A stretch of DNA of 43,635 nt, from assembly GCF_006385685.1 (NCBI RefSeq), contig NZ_VFRP01000030.1, positions 1 through 43,635 on the forward strand. The letters run 5' to 3'. The position numbers and the translations under genes were made by a program. The DNA is from Amaricoccus solimangrovi (GTDB lineage Bacteria; Pseudomonadota; Alphaproteobacteria; Rhodobacterales; Rhodobacteraceae). The notes beneath the pieces are model-generated. The model made no database searches. It worked only from the letters and a program-made list of their open reading frames with translations, and was not told the DNA's origin. This document shows positions 29,397 through 38,189 of the stretch, piece after piece; the stretch's first letter is position 1, and each line of letters opens with the position of its first letter.

Positions 29397-31136
29397 ATGC
29401 CGAACATGCAAGTCGCCAGCGGTCCGGCGCGAATGGCCCGCCCCGGCTGGTTTTCCAACCCGATCGGGCTGCTGGCCACCGCGCTCCTGATCGGCGTCGG
29501 CTTCCTCGTCCTCTATCCGGTGTTCCTGCTCATCGAGCGGGTCATCGCCAATCCCGGCGAGGATGGCCTCGGGATCGACGCCTCCATCTGGGGCACGCTT
29601 CTCAACACGTTCCTGATCGTGGGAGGGAGCAGCATTCTCGCGCTCGCCTTCGGCTCGCTGCTCGCGATCATCAACGAGCGGACCGATGGCAGCATCCGGG
29701 GCCTCGGCACCTTCATGCCCGTGGCGCCGCTGATGCTTCCCTCCATCACCGGCGTGCTCGGCTGGGTCGTGCTCTTCGATCCGCGCGTCGGCATGGTGAA
29801 CGTGATCCTGCGCGACGTCTTCGGCTTCGCCGCCGGATCGGGCGAAGGGCCCATCAACGTCTACTCCTGGGGCGGCATGCTGCTTGCCTACACCGTCCAT
29901 CTCGTGCCGGCGATCTATCTCATCATCGCCGCCGCGCTCCGAAGCCTCGATCCCTCGGTCGAGGAAGCGTCTCGGATCTTCGGGGCGGGTCCGATCCGCA
30001 CCTGGTGGCGCGTGACCCTGCCCGCGATCCGGCCGGCGCTGTTCGAGGCGTGGCTGCTGTCGGTCATCAACGCGATCGCAATGTTCGCCGTGCCCGTCAT
30101 CCTCGGCACCGGCGCCGGCGTCGAGGTGATCTCGGTCAGCATCTGGACCTATCTCACGCAGTATCCGCCCAACCAGCAGGCGGCGATCGTCCTCGCGGGT
30201 GGCATGCTCGCGGTCGTCCTGCTGCTGCGCGGCATCCAGTGGCGTTTGGTGCCGAGCGGACGGCAGGCGGTGATCGGCGGTCGTGGCGTGCGCGGCACGA
30301 TGGCGAGCCTCGGCGCGCTCCGCCACGTCGCCCGGGCCATCGTGATCGGCTACATCCTGATCTCGCTGGTCCTGCCTCTGATCGGTCTCTTCATCGTTTC
30401 GCTGGAGCCGTTCTGGACCGCCAATGTCCCTTGGGAGCGCCTCTCCTTCTCCAACTACACGCGGATCCTGACCCAGAACCCGACCACCATCCGGGCGCTC
30501 GTCAACTCGCTGATCCTCGCCGCCATGGGCGCGACGATCTTCATGGCGGTCGCGGCCTTTCTCCGGCTTTACGCCCGGCAATCCACCGGACAGACCGGCA
30601 AGGGGCTGTTCAGCCGCAGCTTCGACGGCATCGTGGACTTCGTGACCTCGATGCCGGCGACCCTGCCGCACAGCATGGTGGGCGTCGCCTTCATCCTCGC
30701 CTTCAGCCGCTGGCCGCTGGACCTCTATGGCACCATCTGGATCCTTCTGCTCGCCCACGCGGTGATGGAGCTGCCCTACGCCTCGGCCTCGGCCAAGTCG
30801 GCCGCGAGCTTCATCGGCCGGGAACTCGCGGAATCCTCTCGGATCTTCCGCGCCTCCGAGGGAACGACGATGTGGAGGATCCTGGTTCCGCTGGCGCTGC
30901 CCGGCCTCGCGGCCGGATGGGTGCTCGTCTTCATCAAGATCCTCGGCGAGGTGACAGCCTCGGCGATCCTGGCGGGCACATCCAATCCCGTCGTCGGCAG
31001 CGTGCTGCTTGACCTCTGGCTCCAGGGCAACTTCCCGATGATGACCGCCTTCGCGCTGATCATCTGGGTGATCACCTCCGTGCTGGTCATTCTGGTCCTG
31101 TGGCTCAACAACCGCAATCTGGCACGCGCGCGCTGA
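29397..31136 (+). CDS. Fused ABC importer permease (two MetI-like domains, FbpB type)
   Basis: 579 residues holding two copies of the six-helix binding-protein-dependent permease domain. Copy one spans about 20-285 with the EAA loop EEASRIFGAGPIRTWWRVTLPAIRP; copy two spans about 300-579 with ESSRIFRASEGTTMWRILVPLALPG. Fusion into one chain is usual in the ferric/AfuB-like class, so a single gene forms the whole channel. Upstream GAAGG is modest. Gene order SBP-permease without an ATPase leaves the transporter incomplete locally; the orphan ATPase at 2.3-3.5 kb is the only candidate in the window. Confidence 0.93.
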   Translation: MPNMQVASGPARMARPGWFSNPIGLLATALLIGVGFLVLYPVFLLIERVIANPGEDGLGIDASIWGTLLNTFLIVGGSSILALAFGSLLAIINERTDGSIRGLGTFMPVAPLMLPSITGVLGWVVLFDPRVGMVNVILRDVFGFAAGSGEGPINVYSWGGMLLAYTVHLVPAIYLIIAAALRSLDPSVEEASRIFGAGPIRTWWRVTLPAIRPALFEAWLLSVINAIAMFAVPVILGTGAGVEVISVSIWTYLTQYPPNQQAAIVLAGGMLAVVLLLRGIQWRLVPSGRQAVIGGRGVRGTMASLGALRHVARAIVIGYILISLVLPLIGLFIVSLEPFWTANVPWERLSFSNYTRILTQNPTTIRALVNSLILAAMGATIFMAVAAFLRLYARQSTGQTGKGLFSRSFDGIVDFVTSMPATLPHSMVGVAFILAFSRWPLDLYGTIWILLLAHAVMELPYASASAKSAASFIGRELAESSRIFRASEGTTMWRILVPLALPGLAAGWVLVFIKILGEVTASAILAGTSNPVVGSVLLDLWLQGNFPMMTAFALIIWVITSVLVILVLWLNNRNLARAR

Positions 31137-31150
31137 ACCCCTCCGAGGAC

Positions 31151-31184
31151 CGCCGCGGGGCGCCGTGCGACGGCTACCGCGGCG
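31151..31184 (+). other. Nested intercistronic hairpin between permease and LUD genes
   Basis: An outer 8-bp stem (CGCCGCGG with CCGCGGCG) encloses an inner 5-bp stem (GCCGT, GCG loop, ACGGC). It starts 14 bases after the permease stop and has no T-run. It may stabilise or partly terminate the transcript before the LUD gene. Confidence 0.45.
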
Positions 31185-31214
31185 TGCCTCACCCTGCAAT
31201 CAGGAGCATACGCC

Positions 31215-31880
31215 ATGGCAATGGGCGATACCGATCTCAGCGCTGAGATCAAGCAGTACAACCGCGAGCGCGCCGAGACGGTCGTGAAGAACCTGCGCGA
31301 GAAGTACATGGACGGCTACTTCGTCGAGACCCGCGAGGACGCGCTCAAGCTGGTTCTAGACCTGATCCCGGAAGGCGCCCAGCTCGGCCGGGGCGACTCC
31401 GTCACGCTGAACCAGATCGGCGTGTTCGAGGCGCTGACCGAACGGGGCACGAACGAGTTCATCAACCCGGTCCGGACCGACGTGCAGGGCTACAACCCCC
31501 CGCGCGAGGAGCGCCGCAAGATGCAGCGGATGACGCTGCTCTCGGACATCTATCTCACCGGCACCAACGCGATCACCATGGGCGGCACGATCGTCTCGAC
31601 CGATGGCTCGGGCAACCGGGTCGGTGCGATGATGTTCGGCCCGAAGAAGGTCATCATCGTCTGCGGCTGCAACAAGATCTGCGCCGACGTCGACGACGCG
31701 CTGCGCCGCATCCGCGACTGGGCCGGCCCGGTCAACGCCTGGCGGCACCGGCTGAAGCACCGCAAGGACGACGGCCTCGGCTGGGGCGTGCTGCGCTACA
31801 CCGCGATCATCGACGGCAACCAGCCGGTCGAGCAGGGCAAGATCTGCGTGATCCTCGTCAACGAGGACCTGGGTCTGTGA
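31215..31880 (+). CDS. LUD-domain protein (LutC/YkgG-like, stand-alone)
   Basis: 221 residues, one LUD domain. Landmarks are RGDSVTLNQIGVFEALTERG, AITMGGTIVSTDGSGNRVGAMMFGPKKVIIV and the C-terminal NKICADVDDALRRIRDWAGPVNAWRH. The domain occurs in lactate-utilisation proteins LutB/LutC and in many single-domain proteins of unknown reaction. Here IVCGCNKIC carries three closely spaced cysteines where I expect fewer, possibly a metal or redox site. No LutA or LutB is nearby, so classical lactate oxidation is unlikely. ATG 31215 follows AGGAG. Part of the selD-selenoprotein-transporter operon. Confidence 0.88.
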   Translation: MAMGDTDLSAEIKQYNRERAETVVKNLREKYMDGYFVETREDALKLVLDLIPEGAQLGRGDSVTLNQIGVFEALTERGTNEFINPVRTDVQGYNPPREERRKMQRMTLLSDIYLTGTNAITMGGTIVSTDGSGNRVGAMMFGPKKVIIVCGCNKICADVDDALRRIRDWAGPVNAWRHRLKHRKDDGLGWGVLRYTAIIDGNQPVEQGKICVILVNEDLGL

Positions 31881-31923
31881 TGGCCCGCGCGGACATCGGA
31901 ATGATGATTTCAGGGAGGCATCA

Positions 31924-32772
31924 ATGACCCCGAGAAGCTGGCTGATCGTGCCCGCCGACAACGAGGAGAAGATCGCCGCCGCGCTCGGCTCCGCCGCCGA
32001 CGCCGTGATCTTTGATCTGGAGGACAGCGTCGCGGCGAGCGAGAAGGCGCGCGCGCGCGACATCCTGCGGGGCCTCGGCGCCCGGACCGCCGGGGGCCCA
32101 TCGCGCTGGGTGCGGATCAATCCGCTCGAGAGCGAGTTCTCGGGTCCGGACATCGGTTGCTGCGAGGAGCTTGAACTCGACGGTCTCGTGCTGCCGAAGG
32201 CCGAGGAAGGCGAGCAGGTCCGTCGTCTGGCCATGGACGTGATGGAGGCCAGCTGGCGGCTGCACGCGATGGTCGGCGCGACGCCCGCGAGCCTCTTCGG
32301 CATGGACTCCTTCATCGGCGCCGCCGCCTCGCTCACCACGATGAGCTGCGGCATCGACGACCTCTCGACCGCGCTCGGCGCCTCGTCGAAGTTCGACGCC
32401 GACGGAAGCCTCAGCTTCACCTATCGTCTCGCCCGGTCGCTCTGCCTCACCGCGGCGCGAGCGGCGGGGGCGCAGCCGGTCGACGGCGTGTTCCGCGACG
32501 TCACCGATGTCGAGCGCCTGCGGCGTGAGGCCGAGGCCGCGCGGCGCGAGGGCTTCACCGGCAAGCTCGCGATCGATCCGTCCCAGGTCGAGGTCATCAA
32601 CGAGGCCTTCACGCCGACCGCCGAGGAGGTCGCGGCGGCGCGGGCGATCGTCGCCGCCTTCGAGGCCGAGCCGCGGCGGGGATCTCTGGCGGTCGGGGCG
32701 CGGCTCATCGACCGTCCGCGGCTCGCGCAGGCCCGCGGAGTTCTGCAGCGCGCGGGCGCCGCGAAGGAGTGA
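31924..32772 (+). CDS. HpcH/HpaI aldolase / citrate lyase beta-like protein (CitE, citramalyl-CoA lyase type)
   Basis: 282 residues. The family signature is plain: RSWLIVPADNEEKIAAAL, AVIFDLEDSVAASEKARAR, WVRINPLESEF, LDGLVLPKAE, then GKLAIDPSQVEVINEAFTPT. These metal-dependent lyases cleave or form C-C bonds next to a CoA thioester, as in (S)-citramalyl-CoA, malyl-CoA or citryl-CoA. Start follows GGGAGG. Last gene before a hairpin. Together with the MaoC hydratase and CaiB CoA-transferases far upstream it would make a CoA-transferase, hydratase, lyase set like that of itaconate or mesaconate breakdown; the distance makes this tentative. Confidence 0.9.
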   Translation: MTPRSWLIVPADNEEKIAAALGSAADAVIFDLEDSVAASEKARARDILRGLGARTAGGPSRWVRINPLESEFSGPDIGCCEELELDGLVLPKAEEGEQVRRLAMDVMEASWRLHAMVGATPASLFGMDSFIGAAASLTTMSCGIDDLSTALGASSKFDADGSLSFTYRLARSLCLTAARAAGAQPVDGVFRDVTDVERLRREAEAARREGFTGKLAIDPSQVEVINEAFTPTAEEVAAARAIVAAFEAEPRRGSLAVGARLIDRPRLAQARGVLQRAGAAKE

Positions 32773-32803
32773 GCGCGATCGGGCGGGCACAGGCCGCCTT
32801 TGC

Positions 32804-32831
32804 CGCGGCGCCTCCATCCAGGGGCGCCGCG
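32804..32831 (+). terminator. Hairpin downstream of the CitE-like gene
   Basis: A perfect 9-bp stem (CGCGGCGCC with GGCGCCGCG) with a 10-base loop, about 30 bases after the stop. No T-run. It is placed where the selD operon should end, ahead of the GntR gene. Confidence 0.5.
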
Positions 32832-32963
32832 TTCGGCGTCCGCTCGGACGGGGCCGAGACGCCGCCGCCCGCAACATTGATGGACGATCTGGTTGACGAT
32901 CTCGCTATCGTGACCTAGCTCTGGTGCCGGCGGGGGACGAGTATCGCGGGAGAGTTCTGTCGC

Positions 32964-33662
32964 ATGGAGCAGTTGAAGGTGGATTCGTCGAAGTCGGCGA
33001 AGCCTCTCGCCCAGGCTGCCGTCACCGACCGCATCCGCCAGGCCATCCTCGAGAATGACCTCGCGCCCGGACAGCGCCTCATCGAGGCGGAACTCTGCGA
33101 TCTCCTCAAGGTCAGCCGCGGCACGATCAGGATCGCGCTTATGGATCTCGCACACGAGGGTCTCGTCGAGCGCGTCGCAAACCGGGGCGCGCGCGTGCGG
33201 GTGGTAACTCTCGAGGAGGCGCTCCAGCTGGCCGATGTGAGGCTGGCCGTGGAGAGCCTCTGCGTCGCCCTCGCGGCCGAGCGGATCACGGACGCCGAGG
33301 CGGCGACGCTCCGCGCGCTCGGCGAGGACCTCAAGAGGTTCGAGGCGGAAAACGACGTCGCGGGCTTCGCGAGCACGACGCACCGGATCTTCCTGACCTA
33401 CGTCGCCGCCTCCGGGCAGGTCGTCGCACGGGAAGTTCTCGAGCGGCTGCGCGACCGCAACGCCCGCCACCGCTTTCGCCTGTCGTTCCGCCCGGGCCGC
33501 GCGAAGGTCTCGCTGCCGCAGTGGCTCGAGATCATCGACGCGATCTGCCGCCGCGACCCCGAGGCCGCGCAGGCGGCGCTACGGCGTCACGTCGACAGCG
33601 TCAAGGAAGCGATGATCGCCGTCTCGAGGGACGCGCTCGTGCTTACGAAACACGTGTCCTGA
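32964..33662 (+). CDS. GntR-family regulator, FadR subfamily (FCD effector domain)
   Basis: 232 residues. The winged HTH occupies about 20-80 (RIRQAILENDLAPGQRLIEAELCDLLKVSRGTIR, then GLVERVANRGARV). The all-helical FCD domain runs about 85-225. Of the usual metal ligands, Asp91, His140 (THRIF) and His209 (RRHV) are kept, but the His normally in an S-x-x-EH segment is replaced (SLPQW, Trp187), so effector or metal binding may be altered. FadR-type regulators bind TNGTNNNACNA and answer to organic acids or acyl-CoAs. Two such sites lie in front of catabolic operons in this window, which makes this the best candidate regulator. It is the first gene after the selD operon hairpin. Confidence 0.92.
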   Translation: MEQLKVDSSKSAKPLAQAAVTDRIRQAILENDLAPGQRLIEAELCDLLKVSRGTIRIALMDLAHEGLVERVANRGARVRVVTLEEALQLADVRLAVESLCVALAAERITDAEAATLRALGEDLKRFEAENDVAGFASTTHRIFLTYVAASGQVVAREVLERLRDRNARHRFRLSFRPGRAKVSLPQWLEIIDAICRRDPEAAQAALRRHVDSVKEAMIAVSRDALVLTKHVS

Positions 33663-33859
33663 TTCTGGCACGGGCGCGGCCCTTCGGGAAGGAAGCGTTT
33701 CGGGCAAGGTGCGCGGCTCGATCTTTCCGTATGGCAGATCATCAACTCGACGCGAGGAGCGGGGGCAACCGCGGCGTGAAGCGACGGAACCCGCCCGCTC
33801 GCGCGTCAAACGATCCATCATTTCGAAGCGTTCGAGCAGTTCATGAAGAGACAATCCGC

Positions 33860-35059
33860 ATGCTGAGGGGCCGGCTTCCGCGGCTTGCCCTGGCTACCGC
33901 CTTCATCGCAGTCGCGGCGGGCGGCGCGCTCGCGCAGGGGCGCGGCGGGCAGTCCAGCGATCCGAAGCCGGTCGGCGTGATGGATGTCGCCGAACAGGCG
34001 GTGCCCTTCACCGTCGAACTGCCCGGGCGGGCCGTCGCGTTCGAACAGGCCGACATCCGCCCGCGGGTTGAGGGCGTCATCAAGGACATCCCGTATCGGC
34101 CCGGCGTCCCGGTCAAGGTAGGCGACGTGCTGTTCCGCATAGAGGACGACAGCTACCAGGCGAACCTCGCCGCCGCCGAGGCCGCGGTCTCGCAGGCGGA
34201 CAGCGCGGCGCAGGCGGCCCAGGTCACGCTCGACCGCTATACACAGCTCGAGGGCGCCGGTGTCACCAAGGAGACCGTCGACGCGGCCCGGGTCGCGCTC
34301 CTGCAGGCGCAGGCGACGCTGAAGAGCGCGCAGGCCTCGCTAAAGACCGCCCAGCTCGAACTCGACTGGACCGAGATCCGGAGCCCGATCGACGGCATCC
34401 CCGACGTCGCCGCGGTCTCGGTCGGCGCGCTCGTCACCGCGAACCAGACCGACGCGCTCACCACCGTGACGCGGCTCGATCCGGTCTACGTCGACGTGGC
34501 GGAATCGAGCGCGAGGATGCTGCGGGTTCGGGAGCGGGTCCGGGCGGGCAGCCTGAAGCTCGGCGACAAGATCGGCATGACGCTGACGCTCGAGAACGGG
34601 CAGGTCTACGACGCGACGGGCGAGATCGTCAGCCCCGGCATCCTGGTCTCGCAGACCACGGGCACCTTCAACATCCGCGTCCGCTTCCCGAACCCCGACC
34701 GCCAGATCCTGCCGGGCCAGTTCCTCCGCGTTCAGGCGATGCTCGGTACCACCCAAGGTATCCTCGTCCCGCAGATCGCCACCAGCCGCTCCTCGACGGG
34801 CGTGTTGACGGCCTTCGTCGCGCGGAGCGGCGAGGCAGTTCAGGTGACGCTGGCCGACGCTGGATCCTACGAGAACGCCTGGATCGTAAACGAAGGGCTG
34901 GACCGGGGCGACAAGTTAATCGTCGACGGCCTGAAGAACCTGCGCGCGGGTGCCAAGATCAAACCGACCGAGGTGACGATCGGCGCCGACGGGCTGGTTC
35001 AGGACGCCCCGGCGGCACCCGCGGACGCACAGGCGGCGCCGGCCGAGGCCGGTAACTGA
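33860..35059 (+). CDS. RND efflux periplasmic adaptor subunit (HlyD/AcrA family)
   Basis: 399 residues from ATG 33860, the first in-frame start giving a clean signal peptide (about 1-25, ending ALAQ). The lipoyl and hairpin parts are FEQADIRPRVEGVIKDIPYRPGVPVKVGDVLFRIED and an Ala/Gln-rich coiled coil (145-215 of the open frame). The beta-barrel and membrane-proximal domains follow (VYVDVAES, LPGQFLRVQ). It links the inner-membrane pump to the outer-membrane channel. The RND gene starts four bases after its stop. Frame-open sequence upstream to 33521 overlaps gntR and is not used. Confidence 0.94.
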   Translation: MLRGRLPRLALATAFIAVAAGGALAQGRGGQSSDPKPVGVMDVAEQAVPFTVELPGRAVAFEQADIRPRVEGVIKDIPYRPGVPVKVGDVLFRIEDDSYQANLAAAEAAVSQADSAAQAAQVTLDRYTQLEGAGVTKETVDAARVALLQAQATLKSAQASLKTAQLELDWTEIRSPIDGIPDVAAVSVGALVTANQTDALTTVTRLDPVYVDVAESSARMLRVRERVRAGSLKLGDKIGMTLTLENGQVYDATGEIVSPGILVSQTTGTFNIRVRFPNPDRQILPGQFLRVQAMLGTTQGILVPQIATSRSSTGVLTAFVARSGEAVQVTLADAGSYENAWIVNEGLDRGDKLIVDGLKNLRAGAKIKPTEVTIGADGLVQDAPAAPADAQAAPAEAGN

Positions 35060-35063
35060 CCGC

Positions 35064-38000
35064 ATGGCCCGCTTCTTCATTCACCGCCCGATCTTCGCAA
35101 TGGTGCTCGCCATCGTGACGATGCTCGCGGGCGGCTTCGCGATCACCCGGCTCGCCGTCTCGCAATATCCCGACATCGCGCCGACGACCGTGCGCGTCTC
35201 CGCCACCTATTCCGGCGCGACGGCGGAGGCGGTGCAGAACTCGGTGACGACGACGATCGAGGACGCGCTGACCGGCATCGACGGCCTGCTCTACACGGTC
35301 TCGACCTCCAGCGAGGGCTCGGCCTCGATCACGCTGACCTTCGACGAGAGCGTCGATCCGATCGAAGCGCAGAACGAAGTCCAGACCAATATCCGCCAGA
35401 TCGAGAGCCAGCTTCCGACCAGCGTCCAGCAGCGCGGCGTCCGCGTCCGGCGCTCGAGTTCGTCGATCCTGATGGTCGGCGCCCTGGTCTCCCTCGATGG
35501 CAAGCGCAGTCCGGTCGAACTCGGAGATATCCTGACCAACTCGGTCGAGGACACGGTCCTGCGCACCACGGGCGTCGGCGACCTCAATGTCTTCGGCTCA
35601 GGCTATGCGATGCGGATCTGGCTCGACCCGATCGCACTGGCGCGCTACGCGCTGACGCCGAACGACGTCACTTCGGCGGTCGAGGCGCAGAACACCACGG
35701 TCTCGGTCGGCTCGCTCGGCGATTTGCCGAGCACGCGGGGCCAGCAATTCACCGCGACGATGACGGCGCAGAGCCAACTCCGGACAGTGGCCGACTTCGA
35801 GAACATCCTGCTCAAGACGGACGAGACCGGCGCCGCGGTCACGCTCGGCGACGTCGCCCGCGTCGAGATCGGCCAGGAGAACTACGGCTCGAACTCGCGC
35901 TTCGACGGCCTGCCCGCCGCCGGCTTCGGCGTCAACCTCGCGACCGGGGCCAACGCCGTCGACACCGCCGCGGCGGTGCGCGCCACGCTCGACAGGCTCG
36001 CGCCTTCCCTCCCCTCCGGCGTCGAGTTCCGGATCGCGCATGACACGTCGCCCTTCGTCGAGGCCTCGATCGAGAAGGTCTACCACACGCTGATCGAGGC
36101 GATCGTCCTCGTCCTGCTCGTCATCCTCGTCTTCCTGCAGAACTGGCGCGCGACGCTCATTCCCATCGTCGCCGTGCCCGTCGTCCTCCTCGGCACCTTC
36201 GCCGTGCTCTGGGGCCTCGGCTATTCGATCAACACGCTGACCATGTTCGCGATGGTCCTCGCCATCGGCCTGCTCGTCGACGACGCCATCGTCGTCGTCG
36301 AGAACGTGGAGCGGCTGATGCGAACCGAGGGACTTTCCCCGATGAAGGCGACGGAGAAGAGCATGGGCCAGATCACCGGCGCGCTCATCGGCATCGCCCT
36401 GGTTCTCTCGGCCGTATTCCTTCCGATGGCCTTCATGGGCGGCTCGACCGGCGTGATCTACCGGCAGTTCTCGGCGACGATCATCACCGCCATGCTGCTC
36501 TCGGTGCTGGTCGCGGTCATCCTCACCCCCGCGCTCTGCGCGATCCTGCTCAGGCCCCACGCGGGCGAAGGCTTCGCGCCGGCGCGCTGGTTCAACCTGG
36601 GCTTCGACGCGCTCACGCGGGGTTATGCCGCCGCGGTCCGGCGCATCGTCGCTCACCCCTTCTGGATGCTGCTCGTCCTCGGACTCCTGGTGTTTGGCGC
36701 CTGGCAGCTCTACGGCCGGATAGACTCGTCCTTCCTGCCCTCGGAGGATCAGGGCTCGGTCATGGCGCGGATCCAGCTCGGGGAGGGCGCGACGCAGGCG
36801 CAGACCATCGCCGCGGTCGAGGATGTGGAGCGGTATCTGAAGAGCGCGGAACCCGACGGCCTCGCGTCCACCTTCGCCGCGCTCGGCTTCGGTTTCGCGG
36901 GCACCGGGCAGAACACCGCGATGATGTTCGCGAGGCTCAAGGATTTCGCGGACCGGACCGACCTCAACCTCTCCGCGAGCGCGATCGCGGCCCGGGCCAA
37001 CCGGCATTTCGCAGGTTATCGCGCGGGCCAGGTATTGTTCATGCAGCCGCCGGCGATCCCGGGGCTCGGCAATACCGCCGGCTTCTCGATGTATCTCGTC
37101 GACCAGTCCGGCGCCGGCATCGACACGCTGATCGAAGCGGCGAAGACGCTGGAGCAGACCGCGGCCGGCGATACGCGCGTCGCGAACGTGGTCGCAGAGG
37201 GCGTCGACGCGGAAAGCGCGCTCCGCATCAACATCGATCAGCAGAAGGCGGAGAGCTTCGGGCTCAGCCTCTCCGACCTCAACCAGATGCTCTCGGTGAT
37301 CTTCGCCGGCGACGAGGTGAACGATTTCGTGCTCGGCGACTCGCTCCGGCCCGTGATCGTCGAGGCCGACGCGCCCTACCGGATGCAGCCGGGCGACATC
37401 GACGACTGGTACGCGCGCAACGACACGGGCGAGATGGTGCCGTTCCACGCGTTCGTCACCACCGGCTGGGCGCCGGTCACGCCCAGCCTCGCCCGATACA
37501 ACGGCTCGACCGCGCTCCAGATCTCGGGCGAGCCGGGCGCGGGCGTCTCCTCGGGCACGGCGATGGATGCGATGGAGGAGCTGGTGTCGCAGCTCCCCGG
37601 CGGCTACGCCGTCGCCTGGACCGGCATCAGCTACCAGGAACGCCAGTCGGGCGACCAGGCGCCCTATCTCTACGCGCTCTCGGTGCTGGTGGTCTTCCTC
37701 TGCCTGGCCGCGCTTTATGAGAGCTGGACCATCCCGCTCTCGGTGATGCTCGCCGTCCCCGTCGGTGTGCTCGGCGCGCTGGCGGCCGCCCTGTTCTTCG
37801 GCCAGGCGAACGACGTCTATTTCAAGGTCGGCATCCTCACCACCATCGGCCTCGCCGCGAAGAACGCGATCCTGATCGTCGAATTCGCGGCCGATCTCGA
37901 GAAACAGGGGGAGAGCCTGCTCGACGCGACGGTGGAGGCCGCGCATCTGAGGCTTCGCCCAATCCTGATGACCTCGCTCGCCTTCTCGCTCGGCGTGCTT

Positions 38001-38189
38001 CCGCTCGCGATCGCCACCGGCGCGGGCGCCGCCGCGCAGAATGCGATCGGCGTGGGCGTGCTCGGCGGCATCCTGACCGCCACCTTCATCGGCGTGTTCA
38101 TGGTGCCGGCCTTCTACGTCGTGGTCCGCCGGACCTTCGGCAGCCGGAAACGCGCGACGCCCAGCCAGGGAATGAGACCCGCCGGATGA
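35064..38189 (+). CDS. RND multidrug efflux permease (HAE1/AcrB family)
   Basis: 1041 residues, full length. Begins MARFFIHRPIFAMVLAIVTMLAGG as in AcrB/MexB. The proton-relay aspartates are in GLLVDDAIVVVENV (Asp405-Asp406). GGSTGVIYRQFSATI and the C-terminal GLAAKNAILIVEFA are further hallmarks. It has twelve expected membrane helices with two large periplasmic loops. It uses the proton gradient to export hydrophobic drugs or metabolites. Flanked by its adaptor and outer-membrane factor in one operon. The specific substrate cannot be told. Confidence 0.97.
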   Translation: MARFFIHRPIFAMVLAIVTMLAGGFAITRLAVSQYPDIAPTTVRVSATYSGATAEAVQNSVTTTIEDALTGIDGLLYTVSTSSEGSASITLTFDESVDPIEAQNEVQTNIRQIESQLPTSVQQRGVRVRRSSSSILMVGALVSLDGKRSPVELGDILTNSVEDTVLRTTGVGDLNVFGSGYAMRIWLDPIALARYALTPNDVTSAVEAQNTTVSVGSLGDLPSTRGQQFTATMTAQSQLRTVADFENILLKTDETGAAVTLGDVARVEIGQENYGSNSRFDGLPAAGFGVNLATGANAVDTAAAVRATLDRLAPSLPSGVEFRIAHDTSPFVEASIEKVYHTLIEAIVLVLLVILVFLQNWRATLIPIVAVPVVLLGTFAVLWGLGYSINTLTMFAMVLAIGLLVDDAIVVVENVERLMRTEGLSPMKATEKSMGQITGALIGIALVLSAVFLPMAFMGGSTGVIYRQFSATIITAMLLSVLVAVILTPALCAILLRPHAGEGFAPARWFNLGFDALTRGYAAAVRRIVAHPFWMLLVLGLLVFGAWQLYGRIDSSFLPSEDQGSVMARIQLGEGATQAQTIAAVEDVERYLKSAEPDGLASTFAALGFGFAGTGQNTAMMFARLKDFADRTDLNLSASAIAARANRHFAGYRAGQVLFMQPPAIPGLGNTAGFSMYLVDQSGAGIDTLIEAAKTLEQTAAGDTRVANVVAEGVDAESALRINIDQQKAESFGLSLSDLNQMLSVIFAGDEVNDFVLGDSLRPVIVEADAPYRMQPGDIDDWYARNDTGEMVPFHAFVTTGWAPVTPSLARYNGSTALQISGEPGAGVSSGTAMDAMEELVSQLPGGYAVAWTGISYQERQSGDQAPYLYALSVLVVFLCLAALYESWTIPLSVMLAVPVGVLGALAAALFFGQANDVYFKVGILTTIGLAAKNAILIVEFAADLEKQGESLLDATVEAAHLRLRPILMTSLAFSLGVLPLAIATGAGAAAQNAIGVGVLGGILTATFIGVFMVPAFYVVVRRTFGSRKRATPSQGMRPAG

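Noticed and set aside
32880-32925. Operator in front of the GntR gene (repeated GACGATCT, and ACGAT/ATCGT)
   Set aside because: The repeats do not fit the TNGTNNNACNA pattern and are too short to stand out; autoregulation cannot be supported.
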